A stretch of 25,745 nt of DNA from JASLBX01 sp036373915. Lineage in GTDB: Bacteria > Actinomycetota > Actinomycetes > Jiangellales > Jiangellaceae. A program made the translations under genes and the position numbers. A model generated the notes under the pieces. The model did no database searches. It saw only the letters and a program-made list of their open reading frames with translations, and was not told the DNA's origin. Where the stretch lies: the NCBI GenBank assembly GCA_036373915.1, contig DASUUU010000089.1, positions 1 to 25,745 on the forward strand, given 5' to 3'. Position 1 is the stretch's first letter. Each line of letters begins with the position of its first letter. This document shows, one piece after another, positions 13,538 through 21,538 of this stretch.

Positions 13538-15910
13538 CTACGCGGCGAGGTCCACTGACTCCCAGTCGGTGGCCACGGGCAGGAACGTTTCCGGCCGGCC
13601 CTCGGCGTGCAGCTCGGGCATGCGCCGGTCGAGCCATGCCGGCAGCCGCCAGTTCGTCGGCCCGAGCCAGTGCATGACCGCCGGCACCAGCAACATCCGG
13701 ACGACCGTCGCATCGATCAGGATCGCCGAGGCCATCCCCACCCCGATGACCTTGATGAGTACGTCGTCGGAGGGTATGAATGCGGCGAACACCACGACCA
13801 TGATGGCGGCAGCAGCCGTGATGACCCTGCCCGTGCCTGCCAACCCGTCGACGATGGCTCTGCCGTTGCCGTTGGTCCGCACCCACGACTCGCGCATCCT
13901 GCTGATGAGGAACACCTCGTAGTCCATGGACAGGCCGAACAGGATGGCGAACACCAGCACCGGGATGAACGCGGGCATTGGGGTCGGGGTGTCGATGCCG
14001 ATCAGTTGGCCGAGCCGGCCGCCTTGCAGGAACAGCGCGATGACACCGTAGGCAGCCGCAACAGACAACAGGTTCATGACCGCGGCGGTGATCGGTATCG
14101 CGATGCTGCGGAACGACAGCATCAGTAGCAGCATCGATAGCGCGACCACGCCGCCGATCAGGAACGGCAACCGCTTCACGATGTTCGAGTTGCTGTCGAT
14201 CTCCATGGCGGTGATACCGCTGACATAGGCCTCTGCGCCCGAACCCTGCGTGAGGGCGGGAATCACGGTGTCCCGCAGCTGGTGAACCAGATCCGCTGTG
14301 TCGGCGTGCTGCGGACCGTTCTGGGGGACCACCATGACGAGTGCGGCCTCGCCGTCCGGAGCGGGCTGGGGCGGCAGCACTGCGGCAACCCCGGGAGTGT
14401 TCTGCACCGCGCCGGCCAGTACATCCACGAACGCCGCGTCGCTGCCGGACAGATCTGCGACCAAGATCAGTGGCCCGTTGGCGCCGGCGCCGAAGCCCTC
14501 GGTGACCATGTCGTAGGCCTGCCTGGTCGATGCTTCCTCCGCGTTGTTGCCTGCGTCCGGGAAGCCGAACCGGGCGTCAAGGAACGGGTAGGCCATCGCG
14601 AGCAGCACGCCGACGCCGAGCAGGCTGGCAATGATGCTGTGCCGGTCGACCAGTCGGCTCCACCGGATCCAGCCGCGGGCCGGCTCGACGTGCCCACCCG
14701 CGGCCAGCTGGACCTGGCGACGTCGCCCTAGCGGCAGCCGCAGCCGGTCGATGCGCGTACCCAGGTAGCCGAGCAACGCCGGGAACAGCGTGGCCGCCGC
14801 GGCCATCACGAGCAGGACGGCGGCGATCGTCACCACCGCAGCACCCCGCATGAACGACAGTCCCATGGCGAACAGCCCGAGCATGCTGACGACCACGGTG
14901 CTGCCGGCGACCATGACCGCCCGCCCGGCGGTGTCCAGGGTCGCCACCGTCGCGGCCTCCGGCGCCAGGCCGACCGACCGCCACTCGCGGAACCTGGTCA
15001 CCATCAGCAGGGTGTAGTCGATACCGAGCGCGATCCCGAGCATCGTCGCCAGCGCGGTCGTCCAGTCAGGGACATCGATCACCGCGATGATCAGCCCGGT
15101 CAGCATGGCACTGGCGGTCAGTCCAGACACGGCCACGATCAGCGGCAAGCCAGCCGCGACCACGGAGCCGAAGGTCGCCAGCAGGATCAGCCCCGCGGCA
15201 ACGAGCGCGATCGTCTCCGAGCCGATCTCACCCATCTCTGCCAGCTCGATGGCAGAGCCGCCCATCGCAACGTCCAGCCCCGGCCGTTCGGCCGCATCGG
15301 CGGCGGCAAGCAGCACCTCGATGTCCTCGATCGGCATGTCCTCCGGGTTGGTCACGTCGAGGTGCAGCCTGACGAGCAACGTCCGGCCGTCCGGCGCCAA
15401 GCCGCCTGACGCGGCGTAGGGGTCCTCGACACTGGCGACATGCGGCAGGCTGCCAAGCTCTGCAAGTAAGTCGGAAACGTCAGCTTGCGCCACCGGATCG
15501 TCGACACCTTCCTCGGCACGGATCACGACGTCGACGGAGTCGCCGGCCTGCGCTGGGAACCGCTCCTCAAGGAGGCCCTGCGCTTGCTGGGAGTCCGATC
15601 CCGGTGCCGAATAGTCCGCTGCGAACTCGCCACCAAACACCGAGGACAAGCCCGCGGCCAGCAGGACCGCGGCGATCCATGCCAGCACCACCTTGCCCCT
15701 GTGCCGGAACGCAACACCGGCGAGCCGTCCCAGTGGTCCTGGCCGCGGTGCGCGCGGTGGATGGTCAGCGCGAGTCAACGGCTTATCAGCCGTGGACAGT
15801 GCCCCCTGAATATAGGAGTGTCCCTGGCTGTGGTCGATTGAATTGGTGTGCCGCACATCCGGTGTGGCGGCTCGGTCGAGCCTCTCGGCGAGGCCGCTGA
15901 TGTGATCCAT
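13538..15910 (-). CDS. MMPL/RND-family transporter, 790 aa
   Basis: The protein has the two-fold RND layout: helix 1 near residue 75, a large extracytoplasmic domain, a six-helix bundle containing GIDYTLLMVTRFREWR, a second extracytoplasmic domain, and a second bundle containing FGLSMDYEVFLISRMRESW. The two D-Y motifs are the MMPL signature for proton-coupled transport. Length is normal for YdfJ-like members. The N-terminal 60 residues are polar and His/Pro-rich, an unusual extension. The start is the ATG at 15910 with AAGGAGAAGG just upstream. The preceding leader is module copy B. The substrate is probably a lipid or hydrophobic compound; no accessory gene is adjacent. Confidence 0.9.
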   Translation of the reverse strand: MDHISGLAERLDRAATPDVRHTNSIDHSQGHSYIQGALSTADKPLTRADHPPRAPRPGPLGRLAGVAFRHRGKVVLAWIAAVLLAAGLSSVFGGEFAADYSAPGSDSQQAQGLLEERFPAQAGDSVDVVIRAEEGVDDPVAQADVSDLLAELGSLPHVASVEDPYAASGGLAPDGRTLLVRLHLDVTNPEDMPIEDIEVLLAAADAAERPGLDVAMGGSAIELAEMGEIGSETIALVAAGLILLATFGSVVAAGLPLIVAVSGLTASAMLTGLIIAVIDVPDWTTALATMLGIALGIDYTLLMVTRFREWRSVGLAPEAATVATLDTAGRAVMVAGSTVVVSMLGLFAMGLSFMRGAAVVTIAAVLLVMAAAATLFPALLGYLGTRIDRLRLPLGRRRQVQLAAGGHVEPARGWIRWSRLVDRHSIIASLLGVGVLLAMAYPFLDARFGFPDAGNNAEEASTRQAYDMVTEGFGAGANGPLILVADLSGSDAAFVDVLAGAVQNTPGVAAVLPPQPAPDGEAALVMVVPQNGPQHADTADLVHQLRDTVIPALTQGSGAEAYVSGITAMEIDSNSNIVKRLPFLIGGVVALSMLLLMLSFRSIAIPITAAVMNLLSVAAAYGVIALFLQGGRLGQLIGIDTPTPMPAFIPVLVFAILFGLSMDYEVFLISRMRESWVRTNGNGRAIVDGLAGTGRVITAAAAIMVVVFAAFIPSDDVLIKVIGVGMASAILIDATVVRMLLVPAVMHWLGPTNWRLPAWLDRRMPELHAEGRPETFLPVATDWESVDLAA

Positions 15911-15924
15911 TGCCTTCTCCTTCT

Positions 15925-15997
15925 ACGTGGCAGTTCGAATCTCGCTCAGCGGACCGCCGGCGCCCAGCCGGACAGCAGGAGACTTCTCGCGCTGCTA
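15925..15997 (-). repeat. Conserved leader module, copy B
   Basis: This 73-bp copy has the same length as copy A and runs from a TAG at 15997-15995 to 14 bases before the MMPL ATG. AGAAGTCTCCTGCTG and GAGATTCGAA are intact. The hairpin keeps five pairs (CCGGC/GCCGG), with the sixth altered. The TAG closes a fragment that resembles the end of the response regulator, so the junction with a regulator 3' end is preserved as in the other copies. Confidence 0.8.
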
Positions 15998-16036
15998 GCA
16001 AGACTTCGAGAAGGTGAGGACAGCAAGTACGGCTGC
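15995..16036 (-). pseudogene. Remnant of a response-regulator C-terminus
   Basis: The last codons before the TAG read AAVLAVLTFSKSC, against RRVLAVLTFLNSS in the intact regulator at 8936-9586. The bases also align closely (GTACTTGC-GTCCTCACCTTC). Upstream the similarity fades quickly and no helix-turn-helix is recognisable, so only a stub remains. An open frame continues to 16525 opposite the phosphatase gene, but that part is a shadow. Confidence 0.6.
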
Positions 16037-16162
16037 TACTGCTGGCGTGGCGTGGAACCGTTCTTCACGATCATTCTCGAAAGCCAGCGTGAAGCCGATC
16101 ATGTTATCCGACAAACCGTGATCGTCCGCTGCGCGCTCAGGAGGCTCCTTGCGATCGGGGGC

Positions 16163-16192
16163 TAGACCACGAATCGTAACCGTGGTTACACT
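16163..16192 (+). promoter_or_regulatory. Leaderless chromate-operon promoter overlapped by a palindromic operator
   Basis: TACACT (16187-16192) is a good -10 box, and the ATG at 16199 follows after six bases, so transcription should begin at the start codon; no ribosome-binding site is present. The inverted repeat GTAACC-GT-GGTTAC (16176-16189) overlaps the -10, an ideal place for a repressor. TAGACC (16163-16168) is a weak -35 at 18-base spacing. ChrB-type proteins are known chromate-sensing regulators, so the ChrB-N product is a natural candidate to bind here. Confidence 0.55.
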
Positions 16193-16198
16193 GAACCA

Positions 16199-16621
16199 AT
16201 GGTGGGGACGGTATTGTTCGTCTGCCCGCATGGCGCAGGCAAGAGCAAGGTCGCCGCCGCCGTGTTCGATCGGGAGGTAGCCGATCGCGCCGGGTTGGCG
16301 GGGTGGCGTGCGGTTACCGCTGGCGTGGAGCCCGCCGAAGCGGTCAGCGAGCATGCAGTCCGGCTGCTGAAAGGTAGCTCGGAGGAATTGTTCCTCGACC
16401 ACCGCCCGCCCCGATCCCTCGAGGCGACCATAGACGCGGTGGGGCCCGTAGATCGGATCATCGCGGTCGATTGCGCACCCGACGGCACGACCTCGTCCGA
16501 CGAGGCGCTGCAGACTTCGTGGCACTTGACCGACGACTGGCCGAACCGGGCCGTGCTCGTCGAGCTCCGCAGGCTGGTTCGTGGAGTCGTGAGCGAGCTG
16601 GAGGAGCAGACACGTGACTAG
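16199..16621 (+). CDS. Low-molecular-weight phosphatase / arsenate-reductase-fold protein, altered P-loop, 140 aa
   Basis: The fold is that of LMW protein tyrosine phosphatases and thioredoxin-type arsenate reductases: VLFVCPHGAGKSKVAAAVF at residues 5-23, then a T-A-G-V-E-P strand and a C-terminal DDWPN loop carrying candidate acidic residues. The loop normally reads C-x5-R-S. Here Cys9 is kept but the Arg is replaced by Lys15 (CPHGAGKS). That Arg binds the oxyanion, so activity may be changed or lost, or the protein may bind another anion. It is the first gene of the chromate operon and overlaps the next gene by 8 bases. It is probably translated from a leaderless mRNA. Confidence 0.75.
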   Translation: MVGTVLFVCPHGAGKSKVAAAVFDREVADRAGLAGWRAVTAGVEPAEAVSEHAVRLLKGSSEELFLDHRPPRSLEATIDAVGPVDRIIAVDCAPDGTTSSDEALQTSWHLTDDWPNRAVLVELRRLVRGVVSELEEQTRD

Positions 16622-17093
16622 GAGGCCAGGTGAGTGGGTGCTGCTGTCCTATCGGATCCCGAGGGAGCCGTCCACACCGCGGATCACGGTGTGGCGGAAG
16701 CTCGAACGCCTCGGCGTAGCACGGCTGGGCGACGGCTTGGTGGCGCTGCCAGCCGATGCCCGTACCCGAGAACAGCTGGAGTGGCTCGCCGAGGAGATCG
16801 TCGAAGCCGACGGCACTGCAACCGTGTGGCTTGCGCGCCCGGCCAGCACGGCCCAAGAGGACGCGATCGTGGACTCGATGCGCGCGGCCCGGGCCGCGGA
16901 GTACCGCGCCATCATCGAACAAACCAAGGGGCCTGCACCGCGGGTCGCGAAGCTGCGCGCGGAACTACGCAGAATCGACCGACGCGACTTCTTCCCACCA
17001 CCGGAACGTGACGTGGCCCATGCCGCTACCGAAGCGGCCCGAAACGAGATCGATGCCAACCCACAAGCCAACACCGGAGTGGGAAAGCGATGA
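16614..17093 (+). CDS. chrB-Nterm: ChrB N-terminal-domain protein (chromate regulator part), 159 aa
   Basis: The opening WVLLSYRIPREPSTPRITVW with KLERLGVARLGDGLVALP matches the N-terminal domain of ChrB, a PaaX-like winged-helix region that senses chromate in proteobacterial ChrB. The C-terminal 60 residues are charged and helical (PRVAKLRAELRRIDRRDFF). In proteobacteria this domain is fused to the ChrB C-terminal domain; here it is a separate gene, as reported for Arthrobacter sp. FB24. The start is the GTG at 16614, with GAGGAG seven bases upstream inside the previous gene. Its stop overlaps the next ATG (ATGA). It is the likely regulator of the operon. Confidence 0.82.
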   Translation: MTRRPGEWVLLSYRIPREPSTPRITVWRKLERLGVARLGDGLVALPADARTREQLEWLAEEIVEADGTATVWLARPASTAQEDAIVDSMRAARAAEYRAIIEQTKGPAPRVAKLRAELRRIDRRDFFPPPERDVAHAATEAARNEIDANPQANTGVGKR

Positions 17094-17521
17094 GGTGGGC
17101 GACCCGGAGCGGGGTGCACATTGATCGGGCTGCGTGCGCTTGGCTGATCCGGCGAAGCATCGACCCCGACGCGACGTTCGTGTTCGTTACCGATGCTTCA
17201 GAGGTACCAGCGGACGCGACCCCGTTCGACATGCGTGGAGCTGAGCTCGGGCACCGCCGCGGCGACTGCAGTTTCGAGACCATCCTGCGCCGCTACGACC
17301 TGACCGACCCGGTGCTGTGGAAGATCGCCGAACTCGTCCACGAGGCCGACCTTGACGATGAACGCTACGACGCACCAGAAGCGCCGGGACTCGACGTCAT
17401 CCTGCGCGGCCTGTCCATGACCGGCAGCGATGAGTTCACCCTGGAACTGTCCGGGCCCCTGTTCGACGGCCTCTACGAATACTTCCACCGGCGGCTACTC
17501 GCCGGACGGGAACCTGCATGA
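17090..17521 (+). CDS. chrB-Cterm: ChrB C-terminal-domain protein, 143 aa
   Basis: The sequence RWATRSGVHIDRAACAWLIR, then FDMRGAELGHRRGDCSFETI and IAELVHEADLDD, is the ChrB C-terminal domain, with its conserved His/Asp/Cys residues that probably bind a metal or oxyanion. The exact biochemical role is not established; in the fused proteins it is needed for chromate response. Start ATG 17090 overlaps the ChrB-N stop, and its own stop overlaps the chrA ATG at 17518, so three genes are tightly coupled. The length fits the domain alone, which confirms a natural split rather than a frameshift. Confidence 0.85.
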   Translation: MRWATRSGVHIDRAACAWLIRRSIDPDATFVFVTDASEVPADATPFDMRGAELGHRRGDCSFETILRRYDLTDPVLWKIAELVHEADLDDERYDAPEAPGLDVILRGLSMTGSDEFTLELSGPLFDGLYEYFHRRLLAGREPA

Positions 17522-18900
17522 CCCGCACGGGCGGGACCAGCGGGAGTACCGATGCGGTGCCCTTCCGGACCGCGCTGCGCGCCTGGCTCGCGATCTCGTT
17601 ACAGACCTTCGGCGGACCCGCCGGGCAGATCGCGGTCATGCACCGGAACCTGGTCGACGACAAGCGCTGGATCGGTGAACGCCGCTTCCAGCACGCCCTC
17701 AACTACTGCATGCTTCTCCCAGGTCCGGAAGCCCAGCAACTGGCCATCTACACCGGCTGGCTGCTCAACGGACTACGGGGCGGACTCGCAGCCGGCATCC
17801 TGTTCATTCTGCCCGGCATGGCCGCGCTCTACCTGCTGTCCGTCCTCTACATCACGTTTGGGGAAACCACCGCGGTTGCGGCGATCTTCGCCGGGCTCGG
17901 CCCGGCCGTGATCGCCATCGTCACCCAAGCCGTGACCCGAGTCGCCAAACGCGCGCTCACGACCAGAAGCCTGACAGCGCTCGCCTTGATGGCCTTCCTT
18001 GCCCTCACACTGTTCCACATCCCGTTCCCCGTCGTGCTTTTCGGCGCCGCTCTCACTGGCCTTCTCCTGAGGCCAACCCTCGCAAGAACAGCCGGGAACG
18101 CAAGCGGTCACGACAACAGCCCCGACAGCCCGGCACCATTAATCCCCGATGAGACCATCGACACCAAGCACCCCGGTCGCACCCGGCCACTGCGAGTTCT
18201 CCTGCTCGGCATCGTGCTGTGGACGACCCCAGTCGCACTGGTCGCCCTGACTACAGGGATTGGCAGCACCATCACGACCCAGGGCCTATTCTTCTCCGGT
18301 ACCGCGCTCATCACGTTCGGCGGCGCGTACGCCGTCCTGACATTCGTCGCCCAACACGCCGTCGAGACCTACCACTGGGTCACCGCCAACGAGATGGTCC
18401 GCGGCCTCGGTCTCGCCGAAACCACTCCCGGACCGCTGATCATGGTCCTGCAGTTCGTCGCATTCCTCGGTGCCTACACGCACCCCGGAAGCCTGAACCC
18501 CTGGCTCGCCGGCACCATCGCCGCACTACTCACGACCTGGGTCACCTTCGTACCAAGCTTCCTGTTCATCTTCCTCGGCGCCCCGTACCTCGAACGACTC
18601 CGCTCCAACCACACCCTCAGCGCGGCCATGACCGGCATCACCGCCGCCGTCGTAGGCGTGATCGCCAACCTCGGCGTCTACTTCGCCACCCACACCCTCT
18701 TCACCGGCACCAGCGCCATCAGCTGGGGACCGATCAGCCTCGCCATCCCGGCCATCGAGCAGCTGCGCCCAAGCGCTGCGGCCATCACCCTCGTGGCCCT
18801 CGCTCTCATCTTCCGCCTTCGATGGCCCGTGCCACGAACTCTCGCCACCTGCGCAGGACTCGGCATCCTCACCGCGCTTGCAGACTGGCCCATCACCTAA
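17518..18900 (+). CDS. chrA: Chromate transporter ChrA (two-domain), 460 aa
   Basis: ChrA exports chromate from the cytoplasm, driven by the proton gradient. Both homologous halves are present: the N-terminal half has FGGPAGQIAVMHRNLVDDKR and LPGPEAQQLAIYTGW, and the C-terminal half has FGGAYAVLTFVAQHAVE and ETTPGPLIMVLQFVAFLGAY. The F-G-G-[PA] and P-G-P motifs are family signatures. A hydrophilic linker of about 50 residues joins the halves (residues 190-235). The length is typical for long-chain ChrA. It is the last gene of the four-gene operon. No strong terminator follows directly; the nearest hairpin is at 18985-19003. Confidence 0.93.
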   Translation: MTRTGGTSGSTDAVPFRTALRAWLAISLQTFGGPAGQIAVMHRNLVDDKRWIGERRFQHALNYCMLLPGPEAQQLAIYTGWLLNGLRGGLAAGILFILPGMAALYLLSVLYITFGETTAVAAIFAGLGPAVIAIVTQAVTRVAKRALTTRSLTALALMAFLALTLFHIPFPVVLFGAALTGLLLRPTLARTAGNASGHDNSPDSPAPLIPDETIDTKHPGRTRPLRVLLLGIVLWTTPVALVALTTGIGSTITTQGLFFSGTALITFGGAYAVLTFVAQHAVETYHWVTANEMVRGLGLAETTPGPLIMVLQFVAFLGAYTHPGSLNPWLAGTIAALLTTWVTFVPSFLFIFLGAPYLERLRSNHTLSAAMTGITAAVVGVIANLGVYFATHTLFTGTSAISWGPISLAIPAIEQLRPSAAAITLVALALIFRLRWPVPRTLATCAGLGILTALADWPIT

Positions 18901-18984
18901 CCAACCCGTGTGGTACCGGCGGTCATGGCTGCCCTCAGCGAACTCCTCGATCGCCTGAGCCTTTCGCATTCTGGGCAGCAGGCC

Positions 18985-19003
18985 GGTCCACGATCCGTGG
19001 ACC
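18985..19003. terminator. Perfect short hairpin downstream of chrA
   Basis: GGTCCACG-ATC-CGTGGACC forms an 8-bp stem with a 3-base loop, 84 bases past the chrA stop. It may end the chromate transcript. The surrounding gap (18901-19143) has minus-strand frames with weak coding character (for example 18935-19159) that I could not assign and do not call. Confidence 0.4.
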
Positions 19004-19143
19004 CGCTTGGCCTTGGGGGCTGAACTGGCGGCGCGTCGTCACTGCCGGGCGACGGACTGGGTCTTGGACTTCTTCGCCGTCAGCGGTACGAGCCGCAGTA
19101 GCTCGGGCGATGGGCTGCCGCTTAGTCATGGTGGAGTCCAGTA

Positions 19144-19998
19144 GTGGAGGCGCTTCCAACGGACACGGTGGCCGACGATGATGGCTCCATGGCTCTTTCG
19201 ATGCACACTGCAGCCGAGAGACCAGACCTGTGGGAGCGGGGGATCCCGTCCGAAGAGGTGTGGCCGGAGTACAACCTGCACGGTGACGACCTCAACCGCT
19301 GGTGGCAACACTTGGACGTGGAGCTGACCGATTTCCAGTTCGTGCTGTACGACGAGGAGCGCGACGAGGTCGTTGCCGAGGGCCACACCGGTCCGTTGTG
19401 GTGGGACGGGTCGGACGACACGCTGCCGGACGGAATCGATGCGGCGATGGAGCAGATCTTCACACGCCTACGGGCGAAGCATCCCGCAAACACTCTCTGC
19501 GCTCTTGCCGCGGAGACGCCGCGCGGCGGACGGGCTCGGGGCCTTGCCGCCGAGCTCCTCCAGGCAATGCGAAGGATCGGTGAGCGGCACGGGCTGACAC
19601 ACTTCATCGCCCCCGTACGGCCCGCACTCAAGGAGCGGTATCCGCTGGCGCCCATCGGGCGCTATGTCACTTGGCGCCGCGACGACGGACAGCTCCTCGA
19701 CCCTTGGATGCGCGTCCATGAGCGACTCGGTGCACGGGTGTCGGTTCCGCTTCCGAGGTCGCTACTGATCACCGGTACCGTCGATGAGTGGGAAGCGTGG
19801 ACCGGCATGGCCTTTCCAGACTCCGATGACTACGTGTTCCCGGAAGGGTTGGCCCCAGTACACATCGACCGTGCGGCCGACCGTGGCACGTACTGGGAAC
19901 CGAACGTATGGATGATCCATCCGGACCTCCAGGCTTCCACTCCCCCGAGACATGGCGCTTCGCCTGGCTCGCGATCTAAGACCCGTGGTGTCCGGTGA
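19144..19998 (+). CDS. GNAT-like N-acetyltransferase superfamily protein, 284 aa
   Basis: The protein resembles large actinobacterial GNAT-fold proteins: a strand-rich N-terminal part with DVELTDFQFVLYDEERDEVV, a helix after GGRARGLAAELLQAMRRIG in the acetyl-CoA-binding position, and a long C-terminal part (DPWMRVHERLGARVSVPLP, then WEAWTGMAFPDSDDYVFPEG). The motif A glycines are partly kept (GRARGLAAE). The substrate is unknown. The start is the GTG at 19144 with GGTGGAG seven bases upstream; an ATG at 19189 is an alternative that would remove 15 residues with little similarity to a GNAT core. It stands alone, 245 bases beyond chrA. Confidence 0.7.
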   Translation: MEALPTDTVADDDGSMALSMHTAAERPDLWERGIPSEEVWPEYNLHGDDLNRWWQHLDVELTDFQFVLYDEERDEVVAEGHTGPLWWDGSDDTLPDGIDAAMEQIFTRLRAKHPANTLCALAAETPRGGRARGLAAELLQAMRRIGERHGLTHFIAPVRPALKERYPLAPIGRYVTWRRDDGQLLDPWMRVHERLGARVSVPLPRSLLITGTVDEWEAWTGMAFPDSDDYVFPEGLAPVHIDRAADRGTYWEPNVWMIHPDLQASTPPRHGASPGSRSKTRGVR

Positions 19999-20019
19999 GA
20001 CGGTGTGGGTGATCAGAAT

Positions 20020-20045
20020 GGCACTGGACGACACAGAGCAGTGCC
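20020..20045. terminator. Candidate short hairpin after the GNAT-like gene
   Basis: GGCACTG (20020-20026) and CAGTGCC (20039-20045) are perfect arms with a 12-base loop, 22 bases past the stop codon. Seven pairs only, so this is a modest candidate. The rest of the gap before 20167 shows no gene. Confidence 0.35.
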
Positions 20046-20166
20046 CTCGCTCCTGAGTACTTCTTGGACGCAGCGACGCTTCGCGGCGATTCGTTGCCGC
20101 AGCGTTAGAGAACCCTGAGTGGCTGTCGCGTCTGGGCCTATGCTGCTGGAGAGGGGTGCTACCTGT

Positions 20167-21375
20167 ATGGACGAGGCCGGGTTTCTGGACAGGACGCGGC
20201 GTGTGGCTGAGATCTTTCGGCCCGCAGCACCGATCGATCGGCGAAGCCTGTTTTCAGGGCGTGCGCAACAGATCGTCGACGTTTTCTCGGTGGTGGCTCA
20301 GCCGGGCGAGCATGCGGTCGTCTACGGCGAGCGCGGCGTCGGCAAGACCTCGCTGGGACTCGTTGCCGCGGAGCTTCTCCGAGGAACGAACGTGCTCACC
20401 GCCTGGGCGACATGCGACGTGAGCGACGATTTCTCACACGTTTGGCGGAAGGCGCTCGACGAGATCGGTCTGCGCGCCACCAGGCAGGCGGTCGGGTTCA
20501 CGCAGCGAATGGACGAGACGAGACAGTCGGCGTCGGCGCTGCTCGGCAACGGGCCCGTCACGCCTCATGCAGTTCGGGTAGCCCTGCAGCAGCTTTCCCA
20601 CCAGCACGGCGTCGCAATATTCGTCGACGAGTTCGACCGCTTCCAGGACCAGGACGGTCGGGGACTGTTCGCCGACACGATCAAGGGCCTGTCCGATCGG
20701 GTCGTGCCCGCCACGGTCGTGCTGATCGGCGTCGCCGACAGCGTGGACGGGCTCGTGCGCGAGCACCGGTCCGTGGAGCGCGCTCTGGTTCAAATCCACA
20801 TGCCGCGAATGTCACCGCCTGAGCTCACCGACATCGCCACGTCCGGAATCGCCGCGGCCGGGATGACGATCACACGTGAAGCCGTGCGCAAGATCACAGC
20901 GCTCTCGCAGGGGCTGCCGCACTACACGCATCTCCTCTCGCAGCTGGCGGCGCAGGCTGCCCTCGCCGAGCGGCGCGCCGATGTCGGGGTTCGCCACGTC
21001 GATGCCGCAGTCAAGCGTGCCATCGGCCGCGCTCAGCAGAGCATCGTCGAGGCGTATCGCGGGGCCGTCGAAGGGAGGACCGGAAGCATCTACCCGCAGG
21101 TTGTGCTCGCGTCCGCTCTCGCCGACCAGGACGAGTTCGGCTTCTTCGCCCCCTCCGACGTCCGAGAGCCGCTGAGCAGAATCCTCGGCCGGCCATGCAA
21201 GACGGTGACGTTCGCCCGGCACCTGGAACGGCTGTCGGGGGAATCCCATGGCGCCATCCTGCAGAAGCACGCCGCCGCCGGAACCTCAAGGTATAGGTTC
21301 GTCAACCCGCTCCTACAGCCCTACGTCACCATGCGAGGGGTTGCCGGCGGCCTGGTGGGGGCGAAGGACCTGTAG
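20167..21375 (+). CDS. Orc1/Cdc6-like AAA+ ATPase, 402 aa
   Basis: The Walker A motif GERGVGKT is at residues 54-61, and Walker B is at 149-155 (VAIFVDE). A sensor-like segment follows (VVLIGVADSVDGLV), then an Arg/helical lid region. The last 90 residues form a probable winged helix (EFGFFAPSDVREPLSRILG, then LERLSGESHGAILQK and RYRFVNPLLQPYV), the layout of archaeal Orc1/Cdc6 and of bacterial AAA_16 proteins. Its role is not known; candidates are DNA binding or replication on a mobile element, or a signalling or defence ATPase. I choose the ATG at 20167 because GGAGAGGGG lies upstream; the frame is open to 20119. It is monocistronic. Confidence 0.8.
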   Translation: MDEAGFLDRTRRVAEIFRPAAPIDRRSLFSGRAQQIVDVFSVVAQPGEHAVVYGERGVGKTSLGLVAAELLRGTNVLTAWATCDVSDDFSHVWRKALDEIGLRATRQAVGFTQRMDETRQSASALLGNGPVTPHAVRVALQQLSHQHGVAIFVDEFDRFQDQDGRGLFADTIKGLSDRVVPATVVLIGVADSVDGLVREHRSVERALVQIHMPRMSPPELTDIATSGIAAAGMTITREAVRKITALSQGLPHYTHLLSQLAAQAALAERRADVGVRHVDAAVKRAIGRAQQSIVEAYRGAVEGRTGSIYPQVVLASALADQDEFGFFAPSDVREPLSRILGRPCKTVTFARHLERLSGESHGAILQKHAAAGTSRYRFVNPLLQPYVTMRGVAGGLVGAKDL

Positions 21376-21538
21376 TCCGAACAGCGTCTTGGCTGGCCAG
21401 AGTTCCGTCGGGTGACGTACATGGGTCGGACCTCGTGGGCCCTAACCTGCGCCCGGTCCGGGCCAACGTGATCTTCAGTCCGCGTACGAGTTGTCGAAGA
21501 GCCATCGCCGCCTCACCCGCGTCCAAGGCTTCAAGTAG

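Noticed and set aside
15995..16525. 176-codon minus-strand frame running across the phosphatase gene
   Set aside because: Only its last dozen codons resemble a real protein (the regulator stub); the rest is antisense to the phosphatase gene.
18935..19159. Possible minus-strand small gene after chrA
   Set aside because: The ATG-started frame has weak coding character, no ribosome site and no recognisable motif; a plausible basic stretch appears only in another frame, broken by stops.
18219..19181. 320-codon plus-strand frame overlapping the 3' half of chrA
   Set aside because: It is out of frame inside a clear ChrA and has the Arg/His/Pro-rich composition of an off-frame translation.
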